In this document: positions 34,807 to 43,418 of the stretch, one piece after another
How positions within the stretch are numbered: position 1 is the stretch's first letter
Layout of the letters: every line of letters begins with the position of its first letter
Assembly (NCBI RefSeq): GCF_014268935.2
Contig: NZ_JABWRJ020000005.1
Coordinates: 1-64,000 of the forward strand
Origin: Pseudomonas peradeniyensis
Lineage (GTDB): Bacteria > Pseudomonadota > Gammaproteobacteria > Pseudomonadales > Pseudomonadaceae
Length of the DNA stretch: 64,000 nt
Direction: 5' to 3'
The notes under the pieces: generated by a model
What the model was told of the DNA's origin: nothing
What the model saw: only the letters and a program-made list of their open reading frames with translations
Databases searched by the model: none
Position numbers and translations under genes: made by a program

Positions 34807-35151
34807 ATGAAATACCTGTGCCTGGTCTATTGTGATGAAGCGCTGTTGCACAGCCTGCCCGACAGCCCCGAGGACGCCGAATGCATGGCCTACGCCGAGT
34901 CCATCCAGGGCTCCGGGCGGATGATCGCCGCCGAGGCGCTCAAGCCCGTGCAGACGGCCACCACCGTGCGCGTGCGCGCCGGGCGCATGAGCCTGACCGA
35001 CGGCCCGTTCGCCGAGACCAAGGAGCAGTTGGCCGGGTTCTACCTGGTCGATGCACGCGACCTCAATGAAGCGTTGAACATCGCCAAGGGGATTCCGGCG
35101 GCGCGGGTCGGCAGCGTCGAGGTACGCCCGGTGCGAGAGTTGCAACCCTGA
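34807..35151 (+). CDS. YciI-like DGPF-domain protein
   Basis: A 114-residue YCII/DGPF protein. The signature is present as LTDGPFAETKEQLAGFYLVDA (about 59-79, one residue over the usual core), with MKYLCLVYCDE at the N-terminus. DGPF proteins are the characteristic neighbours of ECF42 sigma factors and are thought to be their targets or modulators. It lies between the NTF2-like gene and the sigma factor gene, with a CGGAGACGATC binding site. Confidence 0.88.
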   Translation: MKYLCLVYCDEALLHSLPDSPEDAECMAYAESIQGSGRMIAAEALKPVQTATTVRVRAGRMSLTDGPFAETKEQLAGFYLVDARDLNEALNIAKGIPAARVGSVEVRPVRELQP

Positions 35152-35169
35152 CGTGAATGGAGAACCACG

Positions 35170-35193
35170 ATGACCCAGGTATCGCCGGGCTGA
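35170..35193 (+). promoter_or_regulatory. Seven-codon mini-ORF coupled to the sigma factor start
   Basis: ATG at 35170 follows a good TGGAGAA site and encodes MTQVSPG before a TGA at 35191-35193. That stop overlaps the ATG of the sigma factor (TGATG), whose own start lacks a binding site. This looks like translational coupling through a mini-ORF. The alternative is a small indel at the 5' end of the sigma gene. Confidence 0.45.
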
Positions 35194-36431
35194 TGAACAG
35201 CGAAGGGCAAATCCGTGATGAAGTGGCGGCGGTCTACCGCCGCGACTCCCGGCGCATCCTGGCCACCTTGATCCGCCTGCTGGGAGACTTCGACCTGGCC
35301 GAGGAGGCCTTGCATGACGCCTTCTTCATTGCCGTCGAACGTTGGCAGCGCGATGGCATCCCGGACAATCCGCGGGCCTGGCTGGTCTCCGCCGGCCGCT
35401 TCAAGGCCATTGACGCCTTGCGTCGGCGTGCCCGCTTCGACCGCTCCCACGCGGACCTGATCATGCTGCTGGAAGGCGAGGCCCAGGACCCGGGCGAGCA
35501 GGAGCTGCTGGTCGATGATCGACTGCGCCTGATCTTCACCTGCTGCCACCCGGCCCTGGCCTTCGATGCCCAGGTGCCGCTGACGCTGCGCGAGGTCTGC
35601 GACCTGACCACCGAGCAGATCGCCCGCGCCTTCCTGCAGAGCCCGGCGACCATCGCCCAGCGCATCGTGCGGGCCAAGGCCAAGATTCGCGATGCGCAGA
35701 TCCCCTACCAGGTACCAGAGCTGGGCGAGTTGCCGGAGCGGCTGGAGAGTGTGCTGCGGGTGATCTACCTGGTGTTCAACGAGGGCTATTCGGCGTCTTC
35801 GGGCGAGGATTTGACCACGCGCGCGCTGACCGACGAAGCCATCCGCCTGGGCCGCTTGCTCGCGCAGTTGCTGCCGGATGCCGAAGTGCTGGGGCTGCTG
35901 GCGTTGATGCTGTTGCAGGCCTCGCGGCAGAACGCGCGCAGCGATGCACAGGGCGAGCTGGTGTTGCTCGACGAACAGGACCGCGGCCTGTGGGACCAGG
36001 CACAGATCGAGGAGGGCAGCCAGTTGGTGCGTCAGGCACTGAGCAGTCGGGAGTTCGGCCCCTACAGCGTGCAGGCGGCGATTGCCGCGCTGCATGCCGA
36101 AGCGCCCAGTGCCGAGGCCACCGACTGGGACGAGATCGTCGGCCTGTACGATGTGCTGCAGCGCCACTGGCCATCACCGGTGGTGGAGCTGAACCGGGCG
36201 GCGGCGCTGGCCCGGCGCGATGGCGCGCAGGTCGGGTTGCGCGCGGTCGAGGCGATTCTCGAGCGGGGTGAGCTGGGCGACTACCACCTGGCCCATGCCG
36301 CGCGGGCCGAACTGCATCGGCAACTGGGCAACACCGTGCAGGCCCGCGAGGCCTGGCAGCAGGCGCTGACGCTGACCCGGCAGGGACCGGAGCGCCGGCA
36401 TATCGAGCGACGCTTGCGCGAGCTGGGATGA
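35193..36431 (+). CDS. RNA polymerase ECF sigma factor, ECF42 type
   Basis: A 412-residue sigma factor. Region 2 (about 5-75; DLAEEALHDAFFIAVERW) and region 4 (about 110-165; VPLTLREVCDLTTEQIARAF...ATIAQRIVRAKAKIR) are followed by a long helical C-terminal extension of about 230 residues (TPR-like; FNEGYSASSGEDLT). The extension and the adjacent DGPF gene define the ECF42 group, which has no anti-sigma factor. The ATG at 35193 fits the family N-terminus. An in-frame ATG at 35157 would add 12 residues. Confidence 0.87.
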   Translation: MNSEGQIRDEVAAVYRRDSRRILATLIRLLGDFDLAEEALHDAFFIAVERWQRDGIPDNPRAWLVSAGRFKAIDALRRRARFDRSHADLIMLLEGEAQDPGEQELLVDDRLRLIFTCCHPALAFDAQVPLTLREVCDLTTEQIARAFLQSPATIAQRIVRAKAKIRDAQIPYQVPELGELPERLESVLRVIYLVFNEGYSASSGEDLTTRALTDEAIRLGRLLAQLLPDAEVLGLLALMLLQASRQNARSDAQGELVLLDEQDRGLWDQAQIEEGSQLVRQALSSREFGPYSVQAAIAALHAEAPSAEATDWDEIVGLYDVLQRHWPSPVVELNRAAALARRDGAQVGLRAVEAILERGELGDYHLAHAARAELHRQLGNTVQAREAWQQALTLTRQGPERRHIERRLRELG

Positions 36432-36465
36432 GCGCCTGCAGGTAGTCTTCAGGCTAGGCACAATA

Positions 36466-36599
36466 CCTGTAGGAGCGGCCTTGCCGAGGCGTCGGACCGG
36501 TCGGAAAGGGCCGCGAAGCGGCCCCAGAAATCTTTGCGTCAACGCCGAAATCCTGGGGCCGCGTTGCGGCCCTCTCGCGACACAAGGCCGCTCCTACAG
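36466..36599. repeat. Complex REP cluster
   Basis: Outer inverted arms CTGTAGGAGCGGCCTTG and CAAGGCCGCTCCTACAG enclose a second inverted pair, GGGCCGCGAAGCGGCCCC and GGGGCCGCGTTGCGGCCC. It lies between the convergent sigma and phaJ genes and could fold into a cruciform or a bidirectional transcript end. Confidence 0.85.
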
Positions 36600-36613
36600 T
36601 GATCGTGAGAGTC

Positions 36614-37084
36614 TCAGCTGGCAACGAATTCCGGCGGGCTCACCAAGTCGACGGTCTGCTGCTTGCGCGGCGCGAGGATCTCGGCTTCGCCGGCGACCAC
36701 CAGTTCGTCGTTCTGGTTGTAGACGTTGGTGGCGATGCGCACCTTGAACTTGGGCAGCTTCTCGAGGATTTCCAGGCGCACGGTCAGCTCGTCGCCGATC
36801 TTCACCGGCTTCTGGAAGCTCATCTGCTGGCCCAGGTAGATGGTGCCCGGGCCGGGCAGGGTGCAGGCCACCGCGGCGCTGATCAGCGCGCCGCTGAACA
36901 TGCCGTGGGCGATGCGTTCCTTGAACATGCTCTTGGCGGCGAACTCGGCATCCAGGTGCACCGGGTTGTGGTCACCGGACATGGCGGCAAACAGCTGGAT
37001 GTCGCGTTCTGCCACGGACTTCTTGTATTCAGCTTTCTGGCCGACTTCGAGGGCTTCGTAAGGCGTGTTGGTGACCTGGGTCAT
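36614..37084 (-). CDS. phaJ4: (R)-specific enoyl-CoA hydratase, PhaJ4 type (MaoC family)
   Basis: A 156-residue hot-dog-fold hydratase that converts trans-2-enoyl-CoA to (R)-3-hydroxyacyl-CoA, feeding medium-chain PHA synthesis from beta-oxidation. The hydratase-2 motif is MSGDHNPVHLD, with catalytic Asp38 and His43. The length and N-terminus (TQVTNTPYEALEVGQ) fit PhaJ4 of P. putida. It lies 35 bp downstream of a lipase-like hydrolase gene and beside two fadD genes. Confidence 0.88.
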   Translation of the reverse strand: MTQVTNTPYEALEVGQKAEYKKSVAERDIQLFAAMSGDHNPVHLDAEFAAKSMFKERIAHGMFSGALISAAVACTLPGPGTIYLGQQMSFQKPVKIGDELTVRLEILEKLPKFKVRIATNVYNQNDELVVAGEAEILAPRKQQTVDLVSPPEFVAS

Positions 37085-37119
37085 CAGGGGCTTCCTTGTG
37101 GGGCGGGCGAGGCTGCCGA

Positions 37120-38064
37120 TCATTCACTGCGGGCGGGGCGGCCAAGGGCCAGCGCCTGCTCCAGCCAGCCGATGATCTCGGCGGTGACCTCGTCGCGATG
37201 GGTTTCGTTGAGCACTTCGTGACGTGCGCCGGGGTAGATGCGCAACTGTACATGACGGTTGCCGGTCGCGCGCAGGGCGTCGGCCAGATGGGTGAGACGC
37301 TTGCCGGCACTCACCGGATCACATTCACCGCCCAGCACGAAGATCGGCAGGTTCGGATCGATCTGCGCCAGGTTCTTCTTCTGACTGATCTGCGCCAGCC
37401 CTTGCAGCAGGTCGAGCCACAGCTGGTTGCTGCAGCGAAAGCCGCACAGCGGGTCGGCGATGTACTTGTCCACCTCCGCGGCATCGCGGCTGAGCCAGTC
37501 GAAGGCGGTGCGGTTGGGCTTGAACGCCTTGTTGAACGAGCCGAACGACAGCCAGTCGATCAGCGCGCTCTTGCCCAGCGGGCCCTGGCGCCATGCCTCG
37601 AGACGGGCGATCTGGCGCGCCGCGCGGTACAGCGCCACCGGCTGGAAGTTCGAGCCGCTGAGGATCGCGCCCTGCAGGCTGGCGCTGTGGTGCAGCAGGT
37701 AGGCCTGGGCGATGTAGCTGCCCATGCTGTGGCCGAACAGGAACAGCGGGGTCCCCGGAAACTGCTGGCCGATGTGCTGGGCCAGCAGGCCCAGGTCGTT
37801 GAGTACGGCATTCCAGCCATTTTGCCGGGCGAACAGGCCCAGGCTGCCCAGCTCGGCGGTGCGGCCGTGGCCGCGCAGGTCGGGGGCGAGCAGCCCGTAG
37901 CCGGCCGCGTTGAGCGCATGGCCCAGGCGCTGGTAGCGCCCGGCATGCTCGGCCATGCCATGGGCCAGCAGCACCACGGCCTTGACCGGTGTGGCCGGCA
38001 GCCATTGGTGGACATAAAGGCTGCAATGCTCGCTGGCGGGGAGCCAGAAGGCGTCGTGGGGCAT
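37120..38064 (-). CDS. Alpha/beta hydrolase, monoacylglycerol lipase-like
   Basis: A 314-residue serine hydrolase. The nucleophile elbow is GHSMGS (Ser113), the oxyanion region is LAHGMAEHAGRY (33-44), the acid lies in GGECDPVS and the His in PGARHEVLNE. This order and the HGMAEH motif are those of monoacylglycerol lipases. The neighbourhood (phaJ4, two acyl-CoA synthetases) suggests release of fatty acids that FadD then activates. The ATG at 38064 fits the family. The frame continues upstream only as antisense of fadD. Confidence 0.86.
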   Translation of the reverse strand: MPHDAFWLPASEHCSLYVHQWLPATPVKAVVLLAHGMAEHAGRYQRLGHALNAAGYGLLAPDLRGHGRTAELGSLGLFARQNGWNAVLNDLGLLAQHIGQQFPGTPLFLFGHSMGSYIAQAYLLHHSASLQGAILSGSNFQPVALYRAARQIARLEAWRQGPLGKSALIDWLSFGSFNKAFKPNRTAFDWLSRDAAEVDKYIADPLCGFRCSNQLWLDLLQGLAQISQKKNLAQIDPNLPIFVLGGECDPVSAGKRLTHLADALRATGNRHVQLRIYPGARHEVLNETHRDEVTAEIIGWLEQALALGRPARSE

Positions 38065-38265
38065 GGCGGGTCCTTGCGCGCGGAGGTTGCCCAACAGTGT
38101 ATGCGCAAAGCCATCGATTGCAGGAAGGGCAGAAAAGAGATTCACAATGTTAATGGCGGCACTTGGCGTATTTGCCACCATCGACAGAGCTGCTAACGTC
38201 GGCTGAACACCTTTTTGCCAGCAGGCGATCAGGTCAGGGATGTCCCGGCAGAGGAACAACAATAA

Positions 38266-39954
38266 ATGCAAGCCGATTTCTGGAACGACAAGCGCCCGGC
38301 GGGCGTACCCTCCACCATTGACATGAATGCCTACACATCCGTCGTCGATGTCTTCGAGCGCTGCTGCAAGCGCTTCGCCGACCGCCCGGCGTACAGCAAC
38401 CTCGGGGTCACCCTGAGCTATGCCGACCTCGAGCGTCATTCGGCGGCCTTTGCCGCCTGGCTGCAACAGCACACCGAGCTGGTGCCGGGCGACCGCATCG
38501 CGGTGCAGATGCCCAATGTCCTGCAATACCCCATCGCGGTGTTCGGCGCCATGCGTGCCGGCCTGATCGTGGTCAACACCAACCCGCTGTACACCGAGCG
38601 CGAGATGCGTCATCAGTTCAAGGACTCCGGCGCCCGTGCCCTGGTGTACCTGAACATGTTCGGCAAGCGCGTGCAGGAGGTGCTGCCCGACACCGGCATC
38701 GAGTACCTGATCGAGGCGAAGATGGGCGACCTGCTGCCGACGGCCAAGGGTTGGCTGGTCAATACCGTGGTCGACAAGCTGAAGAAGATGGTGCCGGCCT
38801 ACCAGTTGCCCCAGGCCGTATCGTTCAAGCAGGTGCTGCGCCAGGGGCGCGGGCTTACCCACAAACCGGTGGCGCAGACCCTGGAAAACATTGCCGTGCT
38901 GCAGTACACCGGCGGCACCACCGGGCTGGCCAAGGGCGCCATGCTCACCCACGGCAACCTGGTGGCCAACATGCTCCAGGTGCTGGCCTGCTTCGGCCAG
39001 CATGGCCCCGATGGCCAGCCACTGATCAAGGAAGGGCAGGAGGTGATGATCGCGCCGCTGCCGCTGTACCACATCTATGCCTTCACCGCGAACTGCATGT
39101 GCATGATGGTGACCGGCAACCACAACGTGCTGATCACCAATCCCCGCGATATCCCCGGCTTCATCAAGGAGCTGGGCAAGTGGCGGTTCTCGGCGCTGGT
39201 GGGCTTGAACACGCTGTTCGTCGCGCTGATGGACAATCCGGGCTTCAAGTCGCTGGATTTCTCCGCGCTGAAGATCACCAATTCCGGCGGAACCGCGCTG
39301 GTCAAGGCCACCGCCGAACGCTGGGAAGCCCTCACCGGTTGTCGCATCGTCGAAGGCTATGGCCTGACCGAAACCTCGCCGGCGGCCAGCACCAACCCCT
39401 ATGGCCAGCTGGCGCGTCTGGGGACCGTGGGGCTCCCGGTGCCCGGCACGGCGTTCAAGGTGATCGACGACGAAGGCCACGAGCAGCCGCTGGGCGAGCG
39501 TGGCGAGTTGTGCATCAAGGGGCCGCAGGTGATGAAGGGCTACTGGCAGCAGGTAGAGGCCACCACCCAGGTGCTGGATGCCGAGGGCTGGCTGAAGACT
39601 GGCGACATCGCTGTCATCGATCCGGACGGTTTCACCCGCATCGTCGACCGCAAGAAGGACATGATCATTGTCTCGGGCTTCAACGTGTATCCCAACGAGA
39701 TCGAGGACGTGGTGATGGGCCATCCGCAGGTGGCCAGCTGCGCGGTGATCGGCGTGCCGGACGAGCGCACCGGCGAGGCGGTGAAGCTGTTCGTGGTGCC
39801 GCGGGCGGGTGGGGTGAGCGTCGATGAGCTCAAGGCGTTCTGCAAGACCAACTTCACCGGCTACAAGGTACCCAAGCACATCGTGTTGCGCGAATCGCTG
39901 CCGATGACTCCGGTGGGCAAGATCCTGCGTCGGGAGTTGCGCGACATTGCCTGA
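38266..39954 (+). CDS. fadD2: Long-chain fatty acyl-CoA synthetase, second FadD paralogue
   Basis: A 562-residue ANL-superfamily enzyme that activates fatty acids with ATP and CoA. The AMP-binding P-loop is YTGGTTGLAKGA (about 212-223), followed by GYGLTETSP (about 365), the fatty-acyl signature region WLKTGDIAVIDPDGF and the hinge-lysine end VGKILRRELRD. It is divergent from the hydrolase gene over 201 bp and lies 298 bp upstream of the second fadD, to which it is closely similar along the whole length. Confidence 0.92.
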   Translation: MQADFWNDKRPAGVPSTIDMNAYTSVVDVFERCCKRFADRPAYSNLGVTLSYADLERHSAAFAAWLQQHTELVPGDRIAVQMPNVLQYPIAVFGAMRAGLIVVNTNPLYTEREMRHQFKDSGARALVYLNMFGKRVQEVLPDTGIEYLIEAKMGDLLPTAKGWLVNTVVDKLKKMVPAYQLPQAVSFKQVLRQGRGLTHKPVAQTLENIAVLQYTGGTTGLAKGAMLTHGNLVANMLQVLACFGQHGPDGQPLIKEGQEVMIAPLPLYHIYAFTANCMCMMVTGNHNVLITNPRDIPGFIKELGKWRFSALVGLNTLFVALMDNPGFKSLDFSALKITNSGGTALVKATAERWEALTGCRIVEGYGLTETSPAASTNPYGQLARLGTVGLPVPGTAFKVIDDEGHEQPLGERGELCIKGPQVMKGYWQQVEATTQVLDAEGWLKTGDIAVIDPDGFTRIVDRKKDMIIVSGFNVYPNEIEDVVMGHPQVASCAVIGVPDERTGEAVKLFVVPRAGGVSVDELKAFCKTNFTGYKVPKHIVLRESLPMTPVGKILRRELRDIA

Positions 39955-39969
39955 CGCTGGCTAATCCAA

Positions 39970-40006
39970 TCCTGTGGGATCGGCGCAACGCCGTTCCCGC
40001 AGGCCC
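39970..40006. repeat. Degenerate REP pair
   Basis: CCTGTGGGATCGGCGCAACGCCGTTCCCGCAGG is a single imperfect palindrome after fadD2. The remaining 245 bp to the next fadD should hold its promoter, but no clear PsrA/FadR-type box is seen. Confidence 0.55.
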
Positions 40007-40252
40007 TCTCTAGGGCAGGGCTTTCAGGCGGATTCGCGATATTTTGTATAAATACTCTAAAAATGACCTGTATTGTTCATTGAGTCATTTTCGTGACCTG
40101 TCGGCCTTTTTCGGCCTCTAGGCGACCCCTTGCAAAGCTGTTACTCTCGGCGCGCTTTCAGAGGATCCGGTTTGCAATGAGCCGGCCTCTCATATCAATA
40201 ATAAGCGCATCGACGCGTACCGAATTCGCTGTTGCTGAAGGAGCGGGCTTCC

Positions 40253-41950
40253 ATGATCGAACATTTTTGGAAGGATAAGTACCCAGCCGGGGTCACGGCG
40301 GACATCAATCCTGACGAATTCCCCAATATCCAGGCGGTACTCAAGCAATCCTGCCAACGCTTTGCCGACAAACCTGCCTTTAGCAACCTGGGCAAGACCA
40401 TCACCTACGGCGAGCTGTACACCCTGTCCGGCGCCTTTGCCGCCTGGCTGCAACAGCACACCGACCTGAAGCCGGGTGATCGCATCGCGGTCCAGCTGCC
40501 CAATGTCCTGCAGTATCCCGTTGCCGTGTTCGGCGCCATGCGTGCCGGCCTGATCGTGGTCAACACCAACCCGCTGTACACCGCGCGGGAGCTGGAGCAC
40601 CAGTTCAACGACTCCGGGGCCAAGGCCCTGGTGTGCCTGGCCAACATGGCGCACCTGGCGGAAAAGGTGGTGCCCAAGACCCAGGTCAAACATGTCATTG
40701 TGACCGAAGTGGCCGACCTGTTGCCACCTCTCAAGCGCCTGTTGATCAACAGCGTCATCAAGTACGTGAAGAAAATGGTGCCGGCCTACCACCTGCCGGG
40801 CGCCGTGCGCTTCAACGACGCCCTGGCGCTGGGCAAGGGCGGCGCGGTGACCGAGGCCAACCCGCAGTCCGGCGATGTCGCCGTGCTGCAGTACACCGGC
40901 GGTACCACCGGCGTGGCCAAGGGCGCGATGCTCACCCACCGCAACCTGGTCGCCAACATGCTGCAGTGCCGCGCGCTGATGGGCTCGAACCTGCACGAAG
41001 GCTGCGAGATCCTCATCACCCCGCTGCCGCTTTACCACATCTATGCCTTCACCTTCCATTGCATGGCCATGATGCTCATCGGCAACCACAACGTGCTGAT
41101 CAGCAACCCGCGCGACCTGCCGGCCATGGTCAAGGAACTGGGCAAGTGGAAGTTCAGCGGCTTCGTCGGCCTCAACACGTTGTTCGTCGCCTTGTGCAAC
41201 AACGAGACGTTCCGCAACCTCGACTTCTCGGCGCTGAAGATCACCCTGTCCGGCGGCATGGCCTTGCAACAGAGCGTGGCAGAGCGCTGGAAGACGGTGA
41301 CCGGCTGCGCCATCTGCGAAGGCTACGGCATGACCGAGACCAGCCCGGTGGCGGCGGTCAACCCGACTTCGGCCAACCAGCTGGGGACCATCGGCATCCC
41401 GGTGCCGTCCACCCTGTGCAAGATCATCGACGACAACGGCCAGGAGCTGCCCCTGGGCGAGGTGGGCGAGCTGTGCATCAAGGGGCCGCAGGTGATGAAG
41501 GGCTACTGGCAGCGTGAAGACGCCACCGCCGAGATCATCGACAGCAACGGCTGGCTGAAGACCGGCGACATCGCCCTGATCCAGCCGGACGGCTACATGC
41601 GCATCGTCGACCGCAAGAAGGACATGATCCTGGTGTCCGGCTTCAACGTGTACCCCAACGAGCTCGAAGATGTGCTCGCCGCGCTGCCGGGCGTGCTGCA
41701 GTGCGCGGCCATCGGCATCCCGGACGAGAAGTCCGGCGAGGTGATCAAGGTGTTCATCGTGGTCAAGCCGGGCATGACCTTGACCAAGGAGCAGGTGATG
41801 GAGCACATGCGCGCCAACGTCACCGGCTACAAGGTGCCCAAGGCCATCGAGTTCCGCGACGCGCTGCCGACCACCAACGTCGGCAAGATCCTGCGCCGTG
41901 AGCTGCGCGACGAAGAGCTGAAGAAGCAGGGCCTGAAGAAGATCGCCTGA
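40253..41950 (+). CDS. fadD1: Long-chain fatty acyl-CoA synthetase, FadD1
   Basis: A 565-residue ANL enzyme and tandem paralogue of the preceding gene. The P-loop is YTGGTTGVAKGA (about 214-225), with GYGMTETSP (about 360), GWLKTGDIALIQPDGY and a C-terminal VGKILRRELRDEELKKQ. This copy fits the main long-chain FadD of Pseudomonas. The ATG at 40253 follows an AAGGAG site. An in-frame ATG seven codons upstream lies inside that site and is not used. Tandem fadD genes with different chain-length preference are known in this genus. Confidence 0.92.
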   Translation: MIEHFWKDKYPAGVTADINPDEFPNIQAVLKQSCQRFADKPAFSNLGKTITYGELYTLSGAFAAWLQQHTDLKPGDRIAVQLPNVLQYPVAVFGAMRAGLIVVNTNPLYTARELEHQFNDSGAKALVCLANMAHLAEKVVPKTQVKHVIVTEVADLLPPLKRLLINSVIKYVKKMVPAYHLPGAVRFNDALALGKGGAVTEANPQSGDVAVLQYTGGTTGVAKGAMLTHRNLVANMLQCRALMGSNLHEGCEILITPLPLYHIYAFTFHCMAMMLIGNHNVLISNPRDLPAMVKELGKWKFSGFVGLNTLFVALCNNETFRNLDFSALKITLSGGMALQQSVAERWKTVTGCAICEGYGMTETSPVAAVNPTSANQLGTIGIPVPSTLCKIIDDNGQELPLGEVGELCIKGPQVMKGYWQREDATAEIIDSNGWLKTGDIALIQPDGYMRIVDRKKDMILVSGFNVYPNELEDVLAALPGVLQCAAIGIPDEKSGEVIKVFIVVKPGMTLTKEQVMEHMRANVTGYKVPKAIEFRDALPTTNVGKILRRELRDEELKKQGLKKIA

Positions 41951-41976
41951 TCCCCAGCGTGCTTTGGGATTGAAAC

Positions 41977-42065
41977 GTGGGAGCGGGCTTGCCCCGCGAT
42001 AGCGTCAGCTCAGGTAACGTTGTTGCCCGAGTCGACGCCATCGCGGGGCAAGCCCGCTCCTACGT
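41977..42065. repeat. BIME (inverted REP pair)
   Basis: GTGGGAGCGGGCTTGCCCCGCGATAGCG and CGCCATCGCGGGGCAAGCCCGC in inverted orientation, about 35 bp apart, between convergent fadD1 and the oxidoreductase gene. Confidence 0.88.
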
Positions 42066-42081
42066 TTGCGATATAGGAAAC

Positions 42082-43389
42082 TCAGCGCAGCTTTTCCAGC
42101 ATCTGGTAGTACCACATCCCCGCCGCCAGCAGCGGATTGCCCAGCAGGTCGCCCATCGGCACCTTGATGTGCCGGCACCCGGCAAAGGTATCGAACTTCT
42201 CCAGAGTCCCGGTCAGCGCCTCGGCCATGATCTCGCCCATGATGTGGCTGGTGGCGATGCCGTGCCCGGAATACCCCTGGCAATACCAGACGTTGTCCGA
42301 CAGCTTGCCCAGCTGCGGGATGCGGTTGACCACGATGCCCATGGCGCAGCTCCACTGGAACTCGATCGGCACGCCCTTGAGCGCCGGGAAGGTGCGCTCG
42401 ATGCACGGGCGCAGCTCGCCTTCGATGTCCCGCGAGTCGCGCCCGGAGTAGTTGGCGCCGCCGCCGAACAGCAGGCGCTTGTCGGCGGTCAGGCGGTAGT
42501 AGTCGAGGACGAAACGGCAGTCGTAAACCGCCAGGTCTTGCGGGTTGATCTGCTCGGCCAGCTCGCCCAGCGGCGCGGTGGTGACGATGCCGCCCATGGC
42601 CGGGAAGATCTTGCCCTTGAGCTGGCGCTTTTCCAGCTTGTGATACACATCGCCGGCCAGCATCACCTGGCGTGCCTCGATCCGTCCCTGGGCGGTGACC
42701 ACCGCCGGGCGCGGGCCGTGGACGATCTCCAGCACCTCGGAGTTTTCGAACACCAGCGCACCCAGCCCGTGGGCGGCGCGGGCCTCGCCCAGGCACAGGT
42801 TGAGCGGGTGCAGGTGCAGGTTGCGACGGTTCTTCAGCGCGCCGAGGTACAGCGGGCTCTGCAGGTGGCGTTGCATGGCGCTGCGGTCGAGCAGTTGCAC
42901 CTGGTCACCCATGCCACGGCGCTGGGCCTCGGCCTCGAAGGCGCGCAGCTCGTTCATGTGCGACGGTTTCATCGCCGCGTGCAGGTGGCCGTGCTTGAGG
43001 TCGCACTGGATGCCGTAGCGCTCGACGCGCTGCTCGATGATCTGGTGGCCGCGCCAGCGCAGGTGCCAGATGAAATCGTCCACCTCGGCGCCCAGCCGGT
43101 CGCGCATCTGCGTGCGCATGGCCTCGTCGCCCGACAGGCTGCCGGTGACCTGGCCGCCATTGCGCCCGCTGGCGCCCCAGCCAACGCGGTTGGTCTCGAC
43201 GATGGCCACCTTCAGGCCACGCTCGGCCAGTTCCACCGCGGTGGCCACACCGGTGAAGCCGCCGCCGATGATCGCCACGTCCACCTGTACCGTGCCCTTG
43301 AGCGTGGGGTATTCGGTCGTGTCGTTGAGGGTGGCGCTGTAATAGGACGGCGCGCGCTGGGCCGGGCCATTGTTCACTGCTGCGTTCAT
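42082..43389 (-). CDS. puuB: Gamma-glutamylputrescine oxidase-type FAD oxidoreductase
   Basis: A 435-residue DAO-family flavoenzyme. The FAD dinucleotide fold is VAIIGGGFTGVATAVELAERG (about 38-58, glycines 42-44 and 47), followed by WGASGRNGGQVTG, typical of gamma-glutamylputrescine oxidases. The C-terminus has the second FAD contact YCQGYSGHGIATSH. It follows a glutamine synthetase-like gene, so the pair should glutamylate and then oxidise putrescine or another polyamine. The ATG at 43389 has an AAGGAA site. Confidence 0.88.
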   Translation of the reverse strand: MNAAVNNGPAQRAPSYYSATLNDTTEYPTLKGTVQVDVAIIGGGFTGVATAVELAERGLKVAIVETNRVGWGASGRNGGQVTGSLSGDEAMRTQMRDRLGAEVDDFIWHLRWRGHQIIEQRVERYGIQCDLKHGHLHAAMKPSHMNELRAFEAEAQRRGMGDQVQLLDRSAMQRHLQSPLYLGALKNRRNLHLHPLNLCLGEARAAHGLGALVFENSEVLEIVHGPRPAVVTAQGRIEARQVMLAGDVYHKLEKRQLKGKIFPAMGGIVTTAPLGELAEQINPQDLAVYDCRFVLDYYRLTADKRLLFGGGANYSGRDSRDIEGELRPCIERTFPALKGVPIEFQWSCAMGIVVNRIPQLGKLSDNVWYCQGYSGHGIATSHIMGEIMAEALTGTLEKFDTFAGCRHIKVPMGDLLGNPLLAAGMWYYQMLEKLR

Positions 43390-43418
43390 GCTTGTTCCTT
43401 CTTGTAATCTCGTGGGCA

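Noticed and set aside
37120..39879. A very long minus-strand open frame antisense to fadD2
   Set aside because: High-GC codon bias in fadD2 keeps the antisense frame open. The downstream part from 38064 is the real hydrolase gene, and the upstream part has His/Gln/Arg-rich shadow composition.
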